From Labrys okinawensis (GTDB lineage Bacteria > Pseudomonadota > Alphaproteobacteria > Rhizobiales > Labraceae), in contig NZ_PUEJ01000003.1 in assembly GCF_002982075.1 (NCBI RefSeq), positions 558,001 to 622,000 of the forward strand: a stretch of DNA of 64,000 bases, in the 5' to 3' direction. The position numbers and the translations under genes are program-made. The notes beneath the pieces were generated by a model. It had not been told where the DNA came from and ran no database searches. It saw only the letters and a list, made by a program, of their open reading frames with translations. How positions within the stretch are numbered: the first letter of the stretch is position 1; every line of letters starts with the position of its first letter. This document shows positions 53,318 through 62,014 of the stretch, in pieces.

Positions 53318-53406
53318 ATCAGATCCTCAACTTCAGCCTGGTTGCATTCTCGGCTGGAATGCCGGCGATTTCACGTTAAGAAAGCGCAATTCTAGAGCGA
53401 AGTGCG

Positions 53407-54192
53407 TCAGCGCCCTTGAAACTGGGGCGCCCGCTTGGCCAGGAAGGCGGCCACGCCTTCGGCAAAATCATGCGAGGCGCCGGCCTTGCGCTGCAGCGCC
53501 GCTTCCAGGGCCAGCTGGGCATCGAGATCATTGTCGGCGCTGGCCAGGACCGCCTCCCGGATCATGCGGAAGGCGAGGCCGGGGCCCTGGGCGAGCCTGG
53601 CTGCAAAGGCGGCGACGTCGTCGCGGAAGCTGGCATCCTCATAGAGCTTGTAGACGAGGCCCATGCGCAGGGCTTCCTCCGCCGGCACCGCCTCGGCCGT
53701 CAGCATCAGGGCGAGCGCCCGCTTGGGACCGATCAGGCGCGGCAGCAGCCAGGTTCCCCCGGCATCGGGGATCAGAGCGATCTTGGCGAAGGCTTCCTGC
53801 AGGGTCGCCGATCGCGCCGCCAGCACGATGTCGCAGGCGAGCGCGATGTTCATGGACGCGCCGACGGCCGGCCCGTTGAGCGCCGCGATGGTCGGCTTGG
53901 GCGAGTTGACGATCTGCTTGATCAGGGGATTGTAGTCCCGTTCCAGGGCAGGGCCGAGATCGATGCCGCCCTGGCTGTCGCGAGGCAGGTCCTCGGTGAG
54001 GTCCTGGCCTGAGGAGAAGGCACGCCCCTCGCCGGTGAGTACGATCACCTTGACGCCGTCGTCGGCAATTGCCGCTGCCAGGGCCACGCGGAGTTCGGCA
54101 TGGAGGCTCGCCGTGAAGGCATTGAGCTTTGTGGGCCGGTTCAATGTCAGGGTGCGTACCGGACCCGCATTCTCCACCACCAACTCGCTCAT
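53407..54192 (-). CDS. Enoyl-CoA hydratase/isomerase family protein (PaaG-like)
   Basis: 261 residues from ATG 54192; the frame continues to 54504 without support. The crotonase-fold oxyanion-hole motif FSSGQDLTEDL and NGPAVGASMNIALACDIVLA are clear, and IPDAGGTWLLPRLIG with Asp in the catalytic segment matches the ring-1,2-epoxyphenylacetyl-CoA isomerase (PaaG) subgroup. No other paa genes are nearby, so a general enoyl-CoA hydratase or isomerase role is equally possible. Fifteen bases separate it from the EamA gene upstream. Confidence 0.88.
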   Translation of the reverse strand: MSELVVENAGPVRTLTLNRPTKLNAFTASLHAELRVALAAAIADDGVKVIVLTGEGRAFSSGQDLTEDLPRDSQGGIDLGPALERDYNPLIKQIVNSPKPTIAALNGPAVGASMNIALACDIVLAARSATLQEAFAKIALIPDAGGTWLLPRLIGPKRALALMLTAEAVPAEEALRMGLVYKLYEDASFRDDVAAFAARLAQGPGLAFRMIREAVLASADNDLDAQLALEAALQRKAGASHDFAEGVAAFLAKRAPQFQGR

Positions 54193-54206
54193 GCCGTACT
54201 CCCTGT

Positions 54207-55136
54207 TCAGACGCCTTTTTCCAGCGCGGCCTCGATGGCTCGCCGGCGCCGCATTTCGCGTCCGGCAGCATAGAGGCCGCTGAGGATGATCAATATCATG
54301 CCGGCGCCCGCCCACACATCGGGTAAATCGCCGAAGACCGCAAGCCCGGCCAAGACCGAAAGCGCGATGGCCGAATAGCGGAACGGACTGACGACCGAGA
54401 CATCGGTGCCGCGATAGGCGGCGATCACCAGGGCATGTCCGCCGACCAGGCTCAGGCCGCCCAGCATCAGGAGCGAGAGGTCGGCAAGGTGGAGAGGCTG
54501 CCATTCGGATACGGCCGAGCCGGCAAAGCCGGCCAGGGAGACGATGGTCGTGGTGCCGAGCGTCACCAGCAGGGTCGGCACGCTGGCGCCGATGCGGTGG
54601 GTGACGAGATCGCGCAGCGCCGCCAGCACGGCACAGGCCAGGGTGGCCAGGACATAGAGGTTGAGGCCTTCAGTGCTCGGGCGAGCCACCAGGATCACGC
54701 CGGCGAAACAGACGAACACGGCTAGCCATCGCCTGGCATCGACCTTCTCCTTGAGCAGCAGGGCGGAAAAGGCCAGCAGCAGGATCGGCGCGATCTGGCC
54801 GATGGCGGTGGCGATGCCGAGCGAAACATGGCTGAGGCCGAGGATGGAGGCGAAGGCGACCACGCTCTCCATGCCGCCGCGAGCCGCGACCCGCCACTGC
54901 CAGATCAGGCGGAAATGGCGTTGAAGGCCGCTGGCCAGGATGAGGGCGAGCACGAAGGCCGTCGCGAAGACACCGCGAATGGCGATGACCTCGCTGACGG
55001 GCATGCGGGCGGTGGCGAGCTTGGCGACGGAATCGTTCACCACGAAGCAGGCCATGGCAGCGATCATCAGCACGATGCCGCGCTGATTGGCCCGCTGGCG
55101 ACCGAGATCGGCCTCGGTGAATGCAACCGTGGTCAT
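54207..55136 (-). CDS. EamA/DMT family transporter
   Basis: 309 residues from ATG 55136, ten hydrophobic segments in two EamA repeats (IAAMACFVVNDSVAKLATAR in the first, ALRDLVTHRIGASVPTLLVT in the second). Drug/metabolite exporter superfamily; substrate unknown. The start shares one base with the stop codon of the second EamA gene, and the crotonase gene follows, so all three form one operon. Confidence 0.88.
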   Translation of the reverse strand: MTTVAFTEADLGRQRANQRGIVLMIAAMACFVVNDSVAKLATARMPVSEVIAIRGVFATAFVLALILASGLQRHFRLIWQWRVAARGGMESVVAFASILGLSHVSLGIATAIGQIAPILLLAFSALLLKEKVDARRWLAVFVCFAGVILVARPSTEGLNLYVLATLACAVLAALRDLVTHRIGASVPTLLVTLGTTTIVSLAGFAGSAVSEWQPLHLADLSLLMLGGLSLVGGHALVIAAYRGTDVSVVSPFRYSAIALSVLAGLAVFGDLPDVWAGAGMILIILSGLYAAGREMRRRRAIEAALEKGV

Positions 55137-56020
55137 CAGGCGATGGCTTCCTGCCTGCGCCTCGTTCTGACGAAGAGCAGGGCAAGCCCGCTTGCCACGA
55201 TCATCACCATGCCGGTGATGGCGAGCCCGTTCGGCACCTCGCCCCAGACCAGGAAGCCGCCGATCACCGCCCAGACGGTGAAGCTGTAGTAATAGGGCGC
55301 CACGACCCCGGCCGGCGCCTTGCGGTAGCTCAGGAAGATCGCCATCTGGCCGAGCGTGACGATGAAGCCGGATGCCGCCATGGTCAGCCACTGGTCGAGT
55401 GAGGGCGGCATCCAGCGCTCATGGATCAGGGTGGCGCAGCCGGTGGCGAGCGTCAGCAGCACGGTGGTGGTGGTCAGGACGACGAAGGTGGGAATGGTGG
55501 CCGGCGTGCCCCGGGTAAGCAGGTCCCGCGTTGCCACCATCATGGCGGTCACAAAGGCGTAGAGCGCCGCAGGCGACAGGCCCGCACCGCCGGGCTGTGC
55601 CACCAGGAGGGCTCCGAGGAAGCCGGTGCAGACCAGAGCGAGGCGGACCGCTCCGATCCGTTCACGGAAGATCACGGCCATGGCGACGATGACCAGCAGA
55701 GGCGCGGTCTGGCCGATGGCGATCGCATCGGCGATCGGCATGGCGGACAGAGCGGCCATGTAGAAGAAAGTGGCTGCCGCCTCGAGCAGGGCGCGCAGGA
55801 TGGCACGCCAATGCAGGGCGCCGCCGAGCTGGCGCATCTGCCCGGTCGCGACCAGCAGGAAGCTGCAGGACACCAGCCCGAAGAAGCCCCGCATGAACAG
55901 GACCTGGAAGGGCTGCAAACCTTGCGCCGTGAGCTTCATCAGGCTGTCGCTGACGACGAACAATCCTGTCGCGAGAACCATCGCGACGATTCCGGACCAA
56001 GGCGACTGTGCGGGCGGCAT
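55136..56020 (-). CDS. EamA/DMT family transporter
   Basis: 294 residues, ten membrane segments, with the same N-terminal pattern as the neighbour (MVLATGLFVVSDSLMKLTAQ). The two tandem paralogues overlap by one base and may form a heteromeric or merely co-expressed pair. The last residues are RTRRRQEAIA. Confidence 0.88.
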   Translation of the reverse strand: MPPAQSPWSGIVAMVLATGLFVVSDSLMKLTAQGLQPFQVLFMRGFFGLVSCSFLLVATGQMRQLGGALHWRAILRALLEAAATFFYMAALSAMPIADAIAIGQTAPLLVIVAMAVIFRERIGAVRLALVCTGFLGALLVAQPGGAGLSPAALYAFVTAMMVATRDLLTRGTPATIPTFVVLTTTTVLLTLATGCATLIHERWMPPSLDQWLTMAASGFIVTLGQMAIFLSYRKAPAGVVAPYYYSFTVWAVIGGFLVWGEVPNGLAITGMVMIVASGLALLFVRTRRRQEAIA

Positions 56021-56133
56021 GGAGGCGCAATCAAAAGATCACCGCCGGCAGGCAGCGGCCAATCGGGAAGGTAAGAGAATAATACTTACCTATACTTTGC
56101 CCAATGATTTGGCAAAGACAAACCGAGAGGAAC

Positions 56134-57264
56134 TCAAGAAAAACGCTTGAGGCCGAACATGCTGAGGTCGAAGCGGCTGCTGCCCATGGTGGCGAGTTCG
56201 GCCAAGGCCTCGCCGATGGCGCTGGCGAATTTGTAGCCGTGACCGGAGCAGGGCGAGGCGACGATGACCTGCTCGTGGCCGGGCAGGGTATCGATGATGA
56301 AATGCTCGTCGGGCGTCATCGTGTACATGCAGGCCTTGAGGCCGAGCAGGTCGCCATTGGCGCCAGGAATGTGCTTGGCGAGGCAGGCCCGCAATTGCTC
56401 GCGATGCCGGGGCGAGGGGACACGGCTGGGCGTGTCGGGATCATAGGGCTCGCCGCCATAATGCGGTGAGCCGAGCTTGAAGCCCGGATGCTGCCAGAGC
56501 GGAAAGCCGTAGAAATGGCCCTCGTCGGCTTCGAGCGTGAAAACCGGGAAATGGGATAGGTCGAAGAGGGAGGGCCGGGCGGGGGCGAACCAGCCGAGCG
56601 TCTGCAGCACCACCTCGGTCGACGGCTTGAGTGCGGGCACGAGGTCCCCGATCCAGGCGCCGGGCGACAAGACGAGCCTGCCGGCTTCGTAGCTGCCCTG
56701 GTCGGTCGTCACGCGCACCCCGCCGCCCGCTGTCGGCTCCCAGCCCAGCATGGCTTCGCAGCCGTGAATCTCGGCGCCGTGATGCAAAGCGAGCGCCGTA
56801 TGGGCGAGGATGGCCCGCTCGGAAGCCACGAAGCCCGACTGGGGCTGGTAGAGGCCGATATGATTGCGGTCGAGCGTGAAGGGGTAGCGTGCCTCGATGG
56901 CATCGCGATCGAGCAGTTCGTGCTCCAGGCCATGGGCCTGGCTGGCCTCAAGTGCCTTCTCCACGATGCCGCTGCCCTCATGGGCGATGTCGAGGGCGCC
57001 GACCTCGAAGAACAAAGGCTCGCCGGTGAGCTTGCCGGTCTCGATCCACAGCTCCCGAGCTCGCTGTACCAGGGGCACATAGGCCTCGCCCTCGAAATAG
57101 GCCAGGCGCAGGATGCGCGTCAGCCCATGCGAGGAACCCATCGCATGGCCGATTTCGAATTTCTCCAGGCCGAGCACGCGCACGCCCCGCTTGGCGAGCT
57201 GATAGCAGGCGGCCGATCCCATGCCGCCGACACCGGCGACGATCACATCAAAGGTCTTGGACAT
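56134..57264 (-). CDS. Monomeric sarcosine oxidase / N-methyl-amino-acid oxidase family flavoprotein
   Basis: 376 residues from ATG 57264 (TTG 57276 would add four). N-terminal FAD-binding motif VIVAGVGGMGSAACYQLAKR, then GSSHGLTRILRLAYFEG, typical of monomeric sarcosine oxidase and N-methyltryptophan oxidase. The Cys for covalent FAD is present (C312 in GLKACMYTMTPDEHF). It oxidatively demethylates an N-methyl amino acid to formaldehyde and H2O2. The exact substrate is not settled by sequence. Confidence 0.88.
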   Translation of the reverse strand: MSKTFDVIVAGVGGMGSAACYQLAKRGVRVLGLEKFEIGHAMGSSHGLTRILRLAYFEGEAYVPLVQRARELWIETGKLTGEPLFFEVGALDIAHEGSGIVEKALEASQAHGLEHELLDRDAIEARYPFTLDRNHIGLYQPQSGFVASERAILAHTALALHHGAEIHGCEAMLGWEPTAGGGVRVTTDQGSYEAGRLVLSPGAWIGDLVPALKPSTEVVLQTLGWFAPARPSLFDLSHFPVFTLEADEGHFYGFPLWQHPGFKLGSPHYGGEPYDPDTPSRVPSPRHREQLRACLAKHIPGANGDLLGLKACMYTMTPDEHFIIDTLPGHEQVIVASPCSGHGYKFASAIGEALAELATMGSSRFDLSMFGLKRFS

Positions 57265-57422
57265 TATGGGAGGCAAGTGGAAGGCAAACTGGCCGAGTCT
57301 TCAACCCCTGAGCAAAACGCGTTTAGACGAAACGCTCGTTCGCGGTCTTTCTTTGGTTCGGCCGTCATCGTGATTCCTGACGGTCTCGCCAAATTGCAAA
57401 ACGCTCAGGAAGCGCTGTTCTC

Positions 57423-57465
57423 CTAGAGCAAAGCGCGTTCAAGCGTGAACGCTTATTTGCTCTAG
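57423..57465. repeat. Palindrome in the oxidase-moaA gap
   Basis: CTAGAGCAAA ... TTTGCTCTAG with an inner GCGTTCAAGCGTGAACGC. Related fragments (GCAAAACGC, GCGTCTTTGCGATT) flank it from 57305 to 57525, so most of this 330-base gap is repeat-derived and no gene is seen in it. Confidence 0.7.
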
Positions 57466-57525
57466 CTCATTGTTCTGACGCGTCTTTGCGATTCTTGGTG
57501 ACTCCGTCTAATCGCAAAACGCTAT

Positions 57526-57603
57526 AGGACCGCCAGCATCCTGCCGGCTCTTCCTTCTCGCTGAGGTGACGTTTTCCAGGAGCCAGCAGGATGCTCGCGG
57601 TGC
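57526..57603. repeat. Palindromic intergenic repeat, family E
   Basis: The arm AGGACCGCCAGCATCCTGCC is complementary to the arm containing CCAGCAGGATGCTCGCGGTG, with a pyrimidine-rich centre. A second copy lies at 61913-61990. Confidence 0.85.
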
Positions 57604-57609
57604 CAAGGC

Positions 57610-58617
57610 TCAGCCGCCGGTCACGCTCATATGCCGGCTGACCGCGGGTTGCTTGGTGCGCCGGTCGATGACGAAGTCATGTCCCTTGGGCTTGCGGGTG
57701 ATGGCGCGATCGATGGCGGCATTGAGAAGGTCGTTCCCCTCGGAGGCACGCAGGGGCGCGCGCAGGTCGGCGGCGTCTTCCTGGCCGAGGCACATATAGA
57801 GCGTACCGGTGCAGGTGACCCGCACGCGGTTGCAGCTCTCGCAGAAATTATGGGTCATCGGCGTGATGAAGCCGAGGCGGCCGCCGGTCTCGCGGACGCG
57901 CACATACCGGGCCGGCCCACCGGTATTATAGGGAATGTCGTCCAGCGTGTAGGTGTCGAGAAGCTGGGCGCGCAGCACCGAGAGCGGCAGATATTGGTCG
58001 ACCCGGTGCCCGGTCACGTCGCCCATCGGCATCACTTCGATGAAGGTGAGGTCCATGCCGCGGCCATGGGCCCATTCGATTAGCCCGACCGCTTCGTTTT
58101 CGGTCATGCCCTTGATCGCCACCGCATTGATCTTTACCGCTAGGCCCGCGGCCTGGGCCTTGTCGATGCCGTCCATGACCTTGGCGAAATCGCCCCAACG
58201 GGTGATCGCCTTGAAGGCCGCCGGATCCAGCGTGTCGAGCGAGACATTGATGCGCTTGACGCCGCAATCCCTGAGTTCGGCGGCGTAGCGGGCGAGCTGC
58301 GAGCCATTGGTGGTCACGGTGAGCTCATCGAGCCGCCCGCTGTCGAGATGGCGCGAGATCGAGCGGAACAGCGTCATGATATCGCGCCGGACCAACGGCT
58401 CGCCGCCGGTGAAGCGCAGCTTGCGGACACCCTTGGCGATGAAGGCGCTGCACAGCCTGTCGAGTTCCTCGAGGGTGAGCAGGTCCTTCTTGGGCAGGAA
58501 GGTCATGTCCTCGGACATGCAATAGACGCAGCGAAAGTCACAGCGATCCGTCACGGAAACGCGCAGATAATTGATAGCGCGCCCGAAAGGGTCGATCATC
58601 GGCGGCATGTCCGCCAT
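57610..58617 (-). CDS. moaA: GTP 3',8-cyclase (molybdenum cofactor biosynthesis)
   Basis: 335 residues from ATG 58617 (ATG 58608 also possible; the frame is open to 58752 without homology). Radical-SAM cluster C-x3-C-x2-C in [13 protein letters not shown]; second 4Fe-4S cluster C-x2-C-x13-C in [12 protein letters not shown]...MC; SAM motif [10 protein letters not shown]; and the obligatory C-terminal Gly-Gly. It makes the first molybdopterin precursor from GTP. It stands alone, divergent from the DUF971 gene; the 314-base gap shows no clear Moco riboswitch. Confidence 0.95.
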   Translation of the reverse strand: MADMPPMIDPFGRAINYLRVSVTDRCDFRCVYCMSEDMTFLPKKDLLTLEELDRLCSAFIAKGVRKLRFTGGEPLVRRDIMTLFRSISRHLDSGRLDELTVTTNGSQLARYAAELRDCGVKRINVSLDTLDPAAFKAITRWGDFAKVMDGIDKAQAAGLAVKINAVAIKGMTENEAVGLIEWAHGRGMDLTFIEVMPMGDVTGHRVDQYLPLSVLRAQLLDTYTLDDIPYNTGGPARYVRVRETGGRLGFITPMTHNFCESCNRVRVTCTGTLYMCLGQEDAADLRAPLRASEGNDLLNAAIDRAITRKPKGHDFVIDRRTKQPAVSRHMSVTGG

Positions 58618-58931
58618 TGCATGATCATCCAGCACGTCCACACTCCCGGGGGAAAGCGCTTTTGAGCAACTATCGCGCGGCCCCAACTCATTGTTTCGAT
58701 GCATCCCTGCGAGGGCGGCGAACCGCCGGATCGAAAGGCGCCTTGGGACCACGTCCCCTTTGGTATTCTTCTAAGCCGACGACAGCCCAAACACCAATGA
58801 TAGTCGAGGCAAACTGCCATTATGTCGCAGAGTCCGTGCCGAACGCTTCAACGACACCGATTGGCCTTTGCGGCTTGCGCTGCATCCGCCTTCTCCTTAT
58901 GTGGCGATCAGAACAAAAAAGGGAAGATGCC

Positions 58932-59315
58932 GTGAGCGGAGACGTCGCGAAGGCCTGGCCGACCGAATTGCGCCTGTCCAAGGACAAGAAGACCCTGACC
59001 GTGAGTTTCGACGACGGCCAGTCCCATGCGTTCAGCGCCGAGATGTTGCGCGTGATGTCGCCGAGCGCCGAGGTGCAGGGCCATAGTGCCGCCGAGCGCA
59101 AGACGGTGGGCGGCAAGATCAATGTGGCTATTCTGAGCCTTGATCCGGTCGGCAATTATGCCGTGCGCATTTCCTTCGACGACATGCACAATACCGGGCT
59201 CTATACCTGGACCTATCTGGCGGAACTCGGCCGGGAGAAGGAGAGCCGCTGGGCCTCCTATCTTTCCGACCTCAAGGAGAAGGGCCTGTCGCGCGAAAGG
59301 CCGGGGCAACGCTGA
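58932..59315 (+). CDS. DUF971 domain protein (gamma-butyrobetaine hydroxylase N-terminal-like)
   Basis: 127 residues from GTG 58932, which has GGGAAG upstream; ATG 58899 is the alternative. WPTELRLSKDKKTLTVSFDD and YAVRISFDDMHNTGLYTWTY are the DUF971 signature. Stand-alone proteins of this type are linked in other bacteria to Fe-S cluster metabolism or nearby Moco genes, but no activity is established. Its position next to moaA agrees with a Moco or Fe-S link. Confidence 0.85.
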   Translation: MSGDVAKAWPTELRLSKDKKTLTVSFDDGQSHAFSAEMLRVMSPSAEVQGHSAAERKTVGGKINVAILSLDPVGNYAVRISFDDMHNTGLYTWTYLAELGREKESRWASYLSDLKEKGLSRERPGQR

Positions 59316-59475
59316 GAGGAAGCTGAGTGTTTCCCGACTCGGGCGAGGGCTGGACGGCTCAGCAGTTCGGATCCGAGACCGCTCTGCTCGGAACGCGGTC
59401 TCCGGACCCGACCGTGGTCTGGTCCGATCGCGACGCGGCATTCCATGCCGCATCGCGCAGGAGAAGACGCGCAAC

Positions 59476-60060
59476 TCAACCCCGGATGATCACCACCCTG
59501 GTGCCGACCTTCACCCGCTCATAGAGATCGGTGACGTCGTCATTGGTCATGCGGATGCAGCCCGACGATACGGCCTGCCCGATGGTCTGCGGCTCGTTCG
59601 AGCCATGGATGCGGTAGAGCGAGGATCCCAGATACATCGCCCGGGCACCCAGCGGGTTCTGGATGCCGCCGGCCATGTAGGCGGGCAGGTCCGGCCGGCG
59701 CTTGCGCATCTGCGGCGGCGGGGTCCAGCCCGGCCATTCGGCCTTGCGGGAGATACGGTGCACGCCGCCCCATTCGAAGCCCTTGCGGCCGACGCCAACG
59801 CCATAGCGCAGGGCCGTGCCGTCATCGAGTACGAGATAGAGCCGCCGTTCGGGCGAATTGACCACGATGGTGCCGGGCTTCTCACGGCCGCTATAGCTCA
59901 CCACCTCGCGCGGGATCGGTGAGACGGCGGCGACAGCGCCGGCATTGGCGGGCTGGCGCGGGCCGCCGAACAATTTCTCGAAGATGCTGGCTGCGTTGGC
60001 CGAGCTTGAGGCGATGCCCAAGCTCGATGCCAAGACCAGGCCTGTCAAAAGACGACGCAT
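59476..60060 (-). CDS. L,D-transpeptidase (ErfK/YbiS/YkuD family)
   Basis: 194 residues from ATG 60060 (MRRLLTGLVLASSLGIASSS); the longer frame to 60138 is unsupported. Sec signal peptide, then the YkuD catalytic domain with the His in RIHGSNEPQ and the nucleophile in SSGCIRMTNDD. It forms 3-3 cross-links in peptidoglycan or attaches envelope proteins in the periplasm. Complete for the short YkuD subgroup, which lacks a separate LysM domain. Confidence 0.92.
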   Translation of the reverse strand: MRRLLTGLVLASSLGIASSSANAASIFEKLFGGPRQPANAGAVAAVSPIPREVVSYSGREKPGTIVVNSPERRLYLVLDDGTALRYGVGVGRKGFEWGGVHRISRKAEWPGWTPPPQMRKRRPDLPAYMAGGIQNPLGARAMYLGSSLYRIHGSNEPQTIGQAVSSGCIRMTNDDVTDLYERVKVGTRVVIIRG

Positions 60061-60242
60061 GATGAAGCCCCGAATGGTTTGATCGAAATTCTTCGATCCC
60101 ACTTGAATGAACAGAGCCCCGATCTTCAGATTCTTCAACTGGTGAAAGACCGTCAGCAGGCAGTCTTTACGTGAAAATCAAGGCCTGTGTTCTCTCAACA
60201 ACACTTGGCCGCGACATGCAGTGCGTATTGGCACAAGATCTC

Positions 60243-60986
60243 TCAAGCATTGGTACCGCCATCGATGGTATAGGCGCCTCCCGTTGCATATTGCGCCTCC
60301 GGGCTTGCCAGCCAGGCGACCAGGCCTGCGATCTGGCTGGGCTCGCCATATCTGGGGATCGCCATCGCCGCCCGAGCCTGATCGGCGCGTTCGGTGGTGG
60401 CGGGGTTCATGTCGGTATCGGTCGGGCCGGGATGGACGATGTTGACCGTGATGCCGCGTGGACCGAGATCCCGGGCCATGGACTGGCTGAGGCCGGCCAG
60501 GGCTGACTTGCTCATGACATAGAGACCGATGCCGGCGCGCCCGACCCGGCCGACCAGATTGGAGCCGATGGAGATGATGCGCCCGCCTTCTCCCATATGG
60601 GCCGCGGCGGCCTGGGAGGCGACGAAGGCACCGCGCAGATTGGCGGCTATGATGTGGTCGAAATCTGCGAGGGAGACCTGTTCAATGGTGCCGCCGGTGA
60701 AGATGCCGGCATTGTTGACGAGGATGTCGAGGCGGCCGAACGTCGCGGCCGCCCGGTCGACGGCGCCGCGGACGGCATCGGCATCGGCGCTGTCGGCCTT
60801 GATCGCCAGGGCACGCTGGCCCGTGCCCCGGATCTGCTCGGCAACAGCTTCGGCGCTGTCACCGCGGCTCGCATAGGTGATCGCAACGTCGGCGCCCGAT
60901 TCCGCCAGCCGCAGGGCGATGGCTGCGCCGATCCCGCGGCTTCCTCCGGTCACGATGGCTGCCTTGCCCGCCAGGGTCTTGATCAT
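60243..60986 (-). CDS. Short-chain dehydrogenase/reductase
   Basis: 247 residues, classical SDR: cofactor motif VTGGSRGIGAAIALRLAESG, NNAG, catalytic Ser in ISIGSN and Y-x3-K in YVMSKSAL, and VHPGPTDTDM. It is FabG-like in sequence, but the context is regulatory and not fatty-acid synthesis. It is divergent from an ArsR-type gene and a palindrome lies between them, so it is probably that regulator's target. Substrate unknown. Confidence 0.92.
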   Translation of the reverse strand: MIKTLAGKAAIVTGGSRGIGAAIALRLAESGADVAITYASRGDSAEAVAEQIRGTGQRALAIKADSADADAVRGAVDRAAATFGRLDILVNNAGIFTGGTIEQVSLADFDHIIAANLRGAFVASQAAAAHMGEGGRIISIGSNLVGRVGRAGIGLYVMSKSALAGLSQSMARDLGPRGITVNIVHPGPTDTDMNPATTERADQARAAMAIPRYGEPSQIAGLVAWLASPEAQYATGGAYTIDGGTNA

Positions 60987-60998
60987 GAGGATCTCCTT

Positions 60999-61018
60999 GG
61001 TAAGGTATTCGCCTTACC
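60999..61018. promoter_or_regulatory. Operator candidate between the SDR and ArsR genes
   Basis: GGTAAGG-N6-CCTTACC is a perfect 7-base inverted repeat in the 79-base gap between the divergent genes. A half-site CTTACC recurs at about 61047-61053, beside the ArsR start. Confidence 0.65.
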
Positions 61019-61065
61019 TAGCAGCTTATCTAGGTATGATTCAAGGCTTACCTTGGGGGGTTTTC

Positions 61066-61398
61066 ATGGCCGATCGCGAGGGCCATCCGGAGCCGGAAGA
61101 AATGCAACTCGGCAAGCTGCTTGCGGCGCTTGCCGATCCGCTGCGCAGGCGCGTGATTGCCGAACTGGCCCAGGCGCCGGACGGCACGGCGCGACATTGC
61201 GCCTCCTTCGGCTTCGAGGTCAGCAAGGCGACGCTGACCCATCATTTCCGGGTGCTGCGCGAGGCGGGCCTGATCTGGCATTTTGATCGCGGCAACAGCC
61301 GGGCCGCCAGCCTGCGCCGGCAGGACGTCGAGGCACGCTTTCCCGGTCTGTTGGGATTGATTGCTGCGGATATCGAGGACGTGCCACGTCGTGCATGA
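61066..61398 (+). CDS. ArsR-family transcriptional regulator
   Basis: 110 residues from ATG 61066; the frame is open to 60877 across the operator region. ArsR winged helix: LLAALADPLRRRVIAELAQA, then SKATLTHHFRVLREAGLIWH. No cysteine pair of the metal-sensing kind is seen (only C46 region, ARHCASFGF), so it probably senses an organic ligand or redox state and not a metal. It is expected to repress itself and the divergent SDR gene. Confidence 0.88.
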   Translation: MADREGHPEPEEMQLGKLLAALADPLRRRVIAELAQAPDGTARHCASFGFEVSKATLTHHFRVLREAGLIWHFDRGNSRAASLRRQDVEARFPGLLGLIAADIEDVPRRA

Positions 61399-61500
61399 GA
61401 TCAATTCTGGCCAGATCTTGACGCTGTCTGGCAATCGCGCCAGCGGCCCGGATGAGGCGCATGGGCTATGAGGATGGCATCGACACCACAGGAGACGATC

Positions 61501-61902
61501 ATGAGCCTCGTCAGCGCCATCCCCGCAGCACCGCCCCATCATGCCATTGCCCATTTCGAGCGCCGCCTCTCGGTCGAAACCGATTGTTCGGACGTCGCTC
61601 AGGCGCTTGCCTCCGGCGAACGGGATTTCGTTCTCCTGCATGTCGTCGGTTCGCCGGAGACCTTCCGCCGCCGCCACATTCCCGGCGCGCTTCATCTGCC
61701 GCACCGCGAGATCGATGCGGCGCGCATGGCGCAATGGCCCGATGACACCTTGTTCGTGGCCTATTGCGCCGGCCCCCATTGCAATGGCGCCGACCAGGCA
61801 GCCCTCAAGCTCGCCCGGCTCGGCCGGCCGGTGAAGATCATGATCGGCGGCCTCACCGGCTGGGCCGACGAAGGCTTGGCTTTCGCGGAAAGGGAGGGGT
61901 GA
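61501..61902 (+). CDS. Rhodanese-like sulfurtransferase
   Basis: 133 residues from ATG 61501 (GGAGACGATC before it; the frame extends to 61468). Single rhodanese domain with VVGSPETFRRRHIPGALHLP and the active-site loop beginning C89 in AYCAGPHCNGA, followed by GGLTGWADEG. Complete and probably active; physiological acceptor unknown. Confidence 0.88.
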   Translation: MSLVSAIPAAPPHHAIAHFERRLSVETDCSDVAQALASGERDFVLLHVVGSPETFRRRHIPGALHLPHREIDAARMAQWPDDTLFVAYCAGPHCNGADQAALKLARLGRPVKIMIGGLTGWADEGLAFAEREG

Positions 61903-61912
61903 GGCCATTCCT

Positions 61913-61990
61913 GGGACCGCCAGCATCTTCTGGCTTCTTGTTTTAACAAGCGCCGCGTTTCCAAGGGCCAGCAAGATGCTGGCGGTCCCG
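61913..61990. repeat. Palindromic intergenic repeat, family E
   Basis: The arm GGGACCGCCAGCATCTTCTG is complementary to the arm containing GCCAGCAAGATGCTGGCGGT, ending at about 61990. Same family as 57526-57603. It separates two converging genes. Confidence 0.85.
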
Positions 61991-62014
61991 CGAGAAGCGA
62001 TCAAATAGCCCGCT

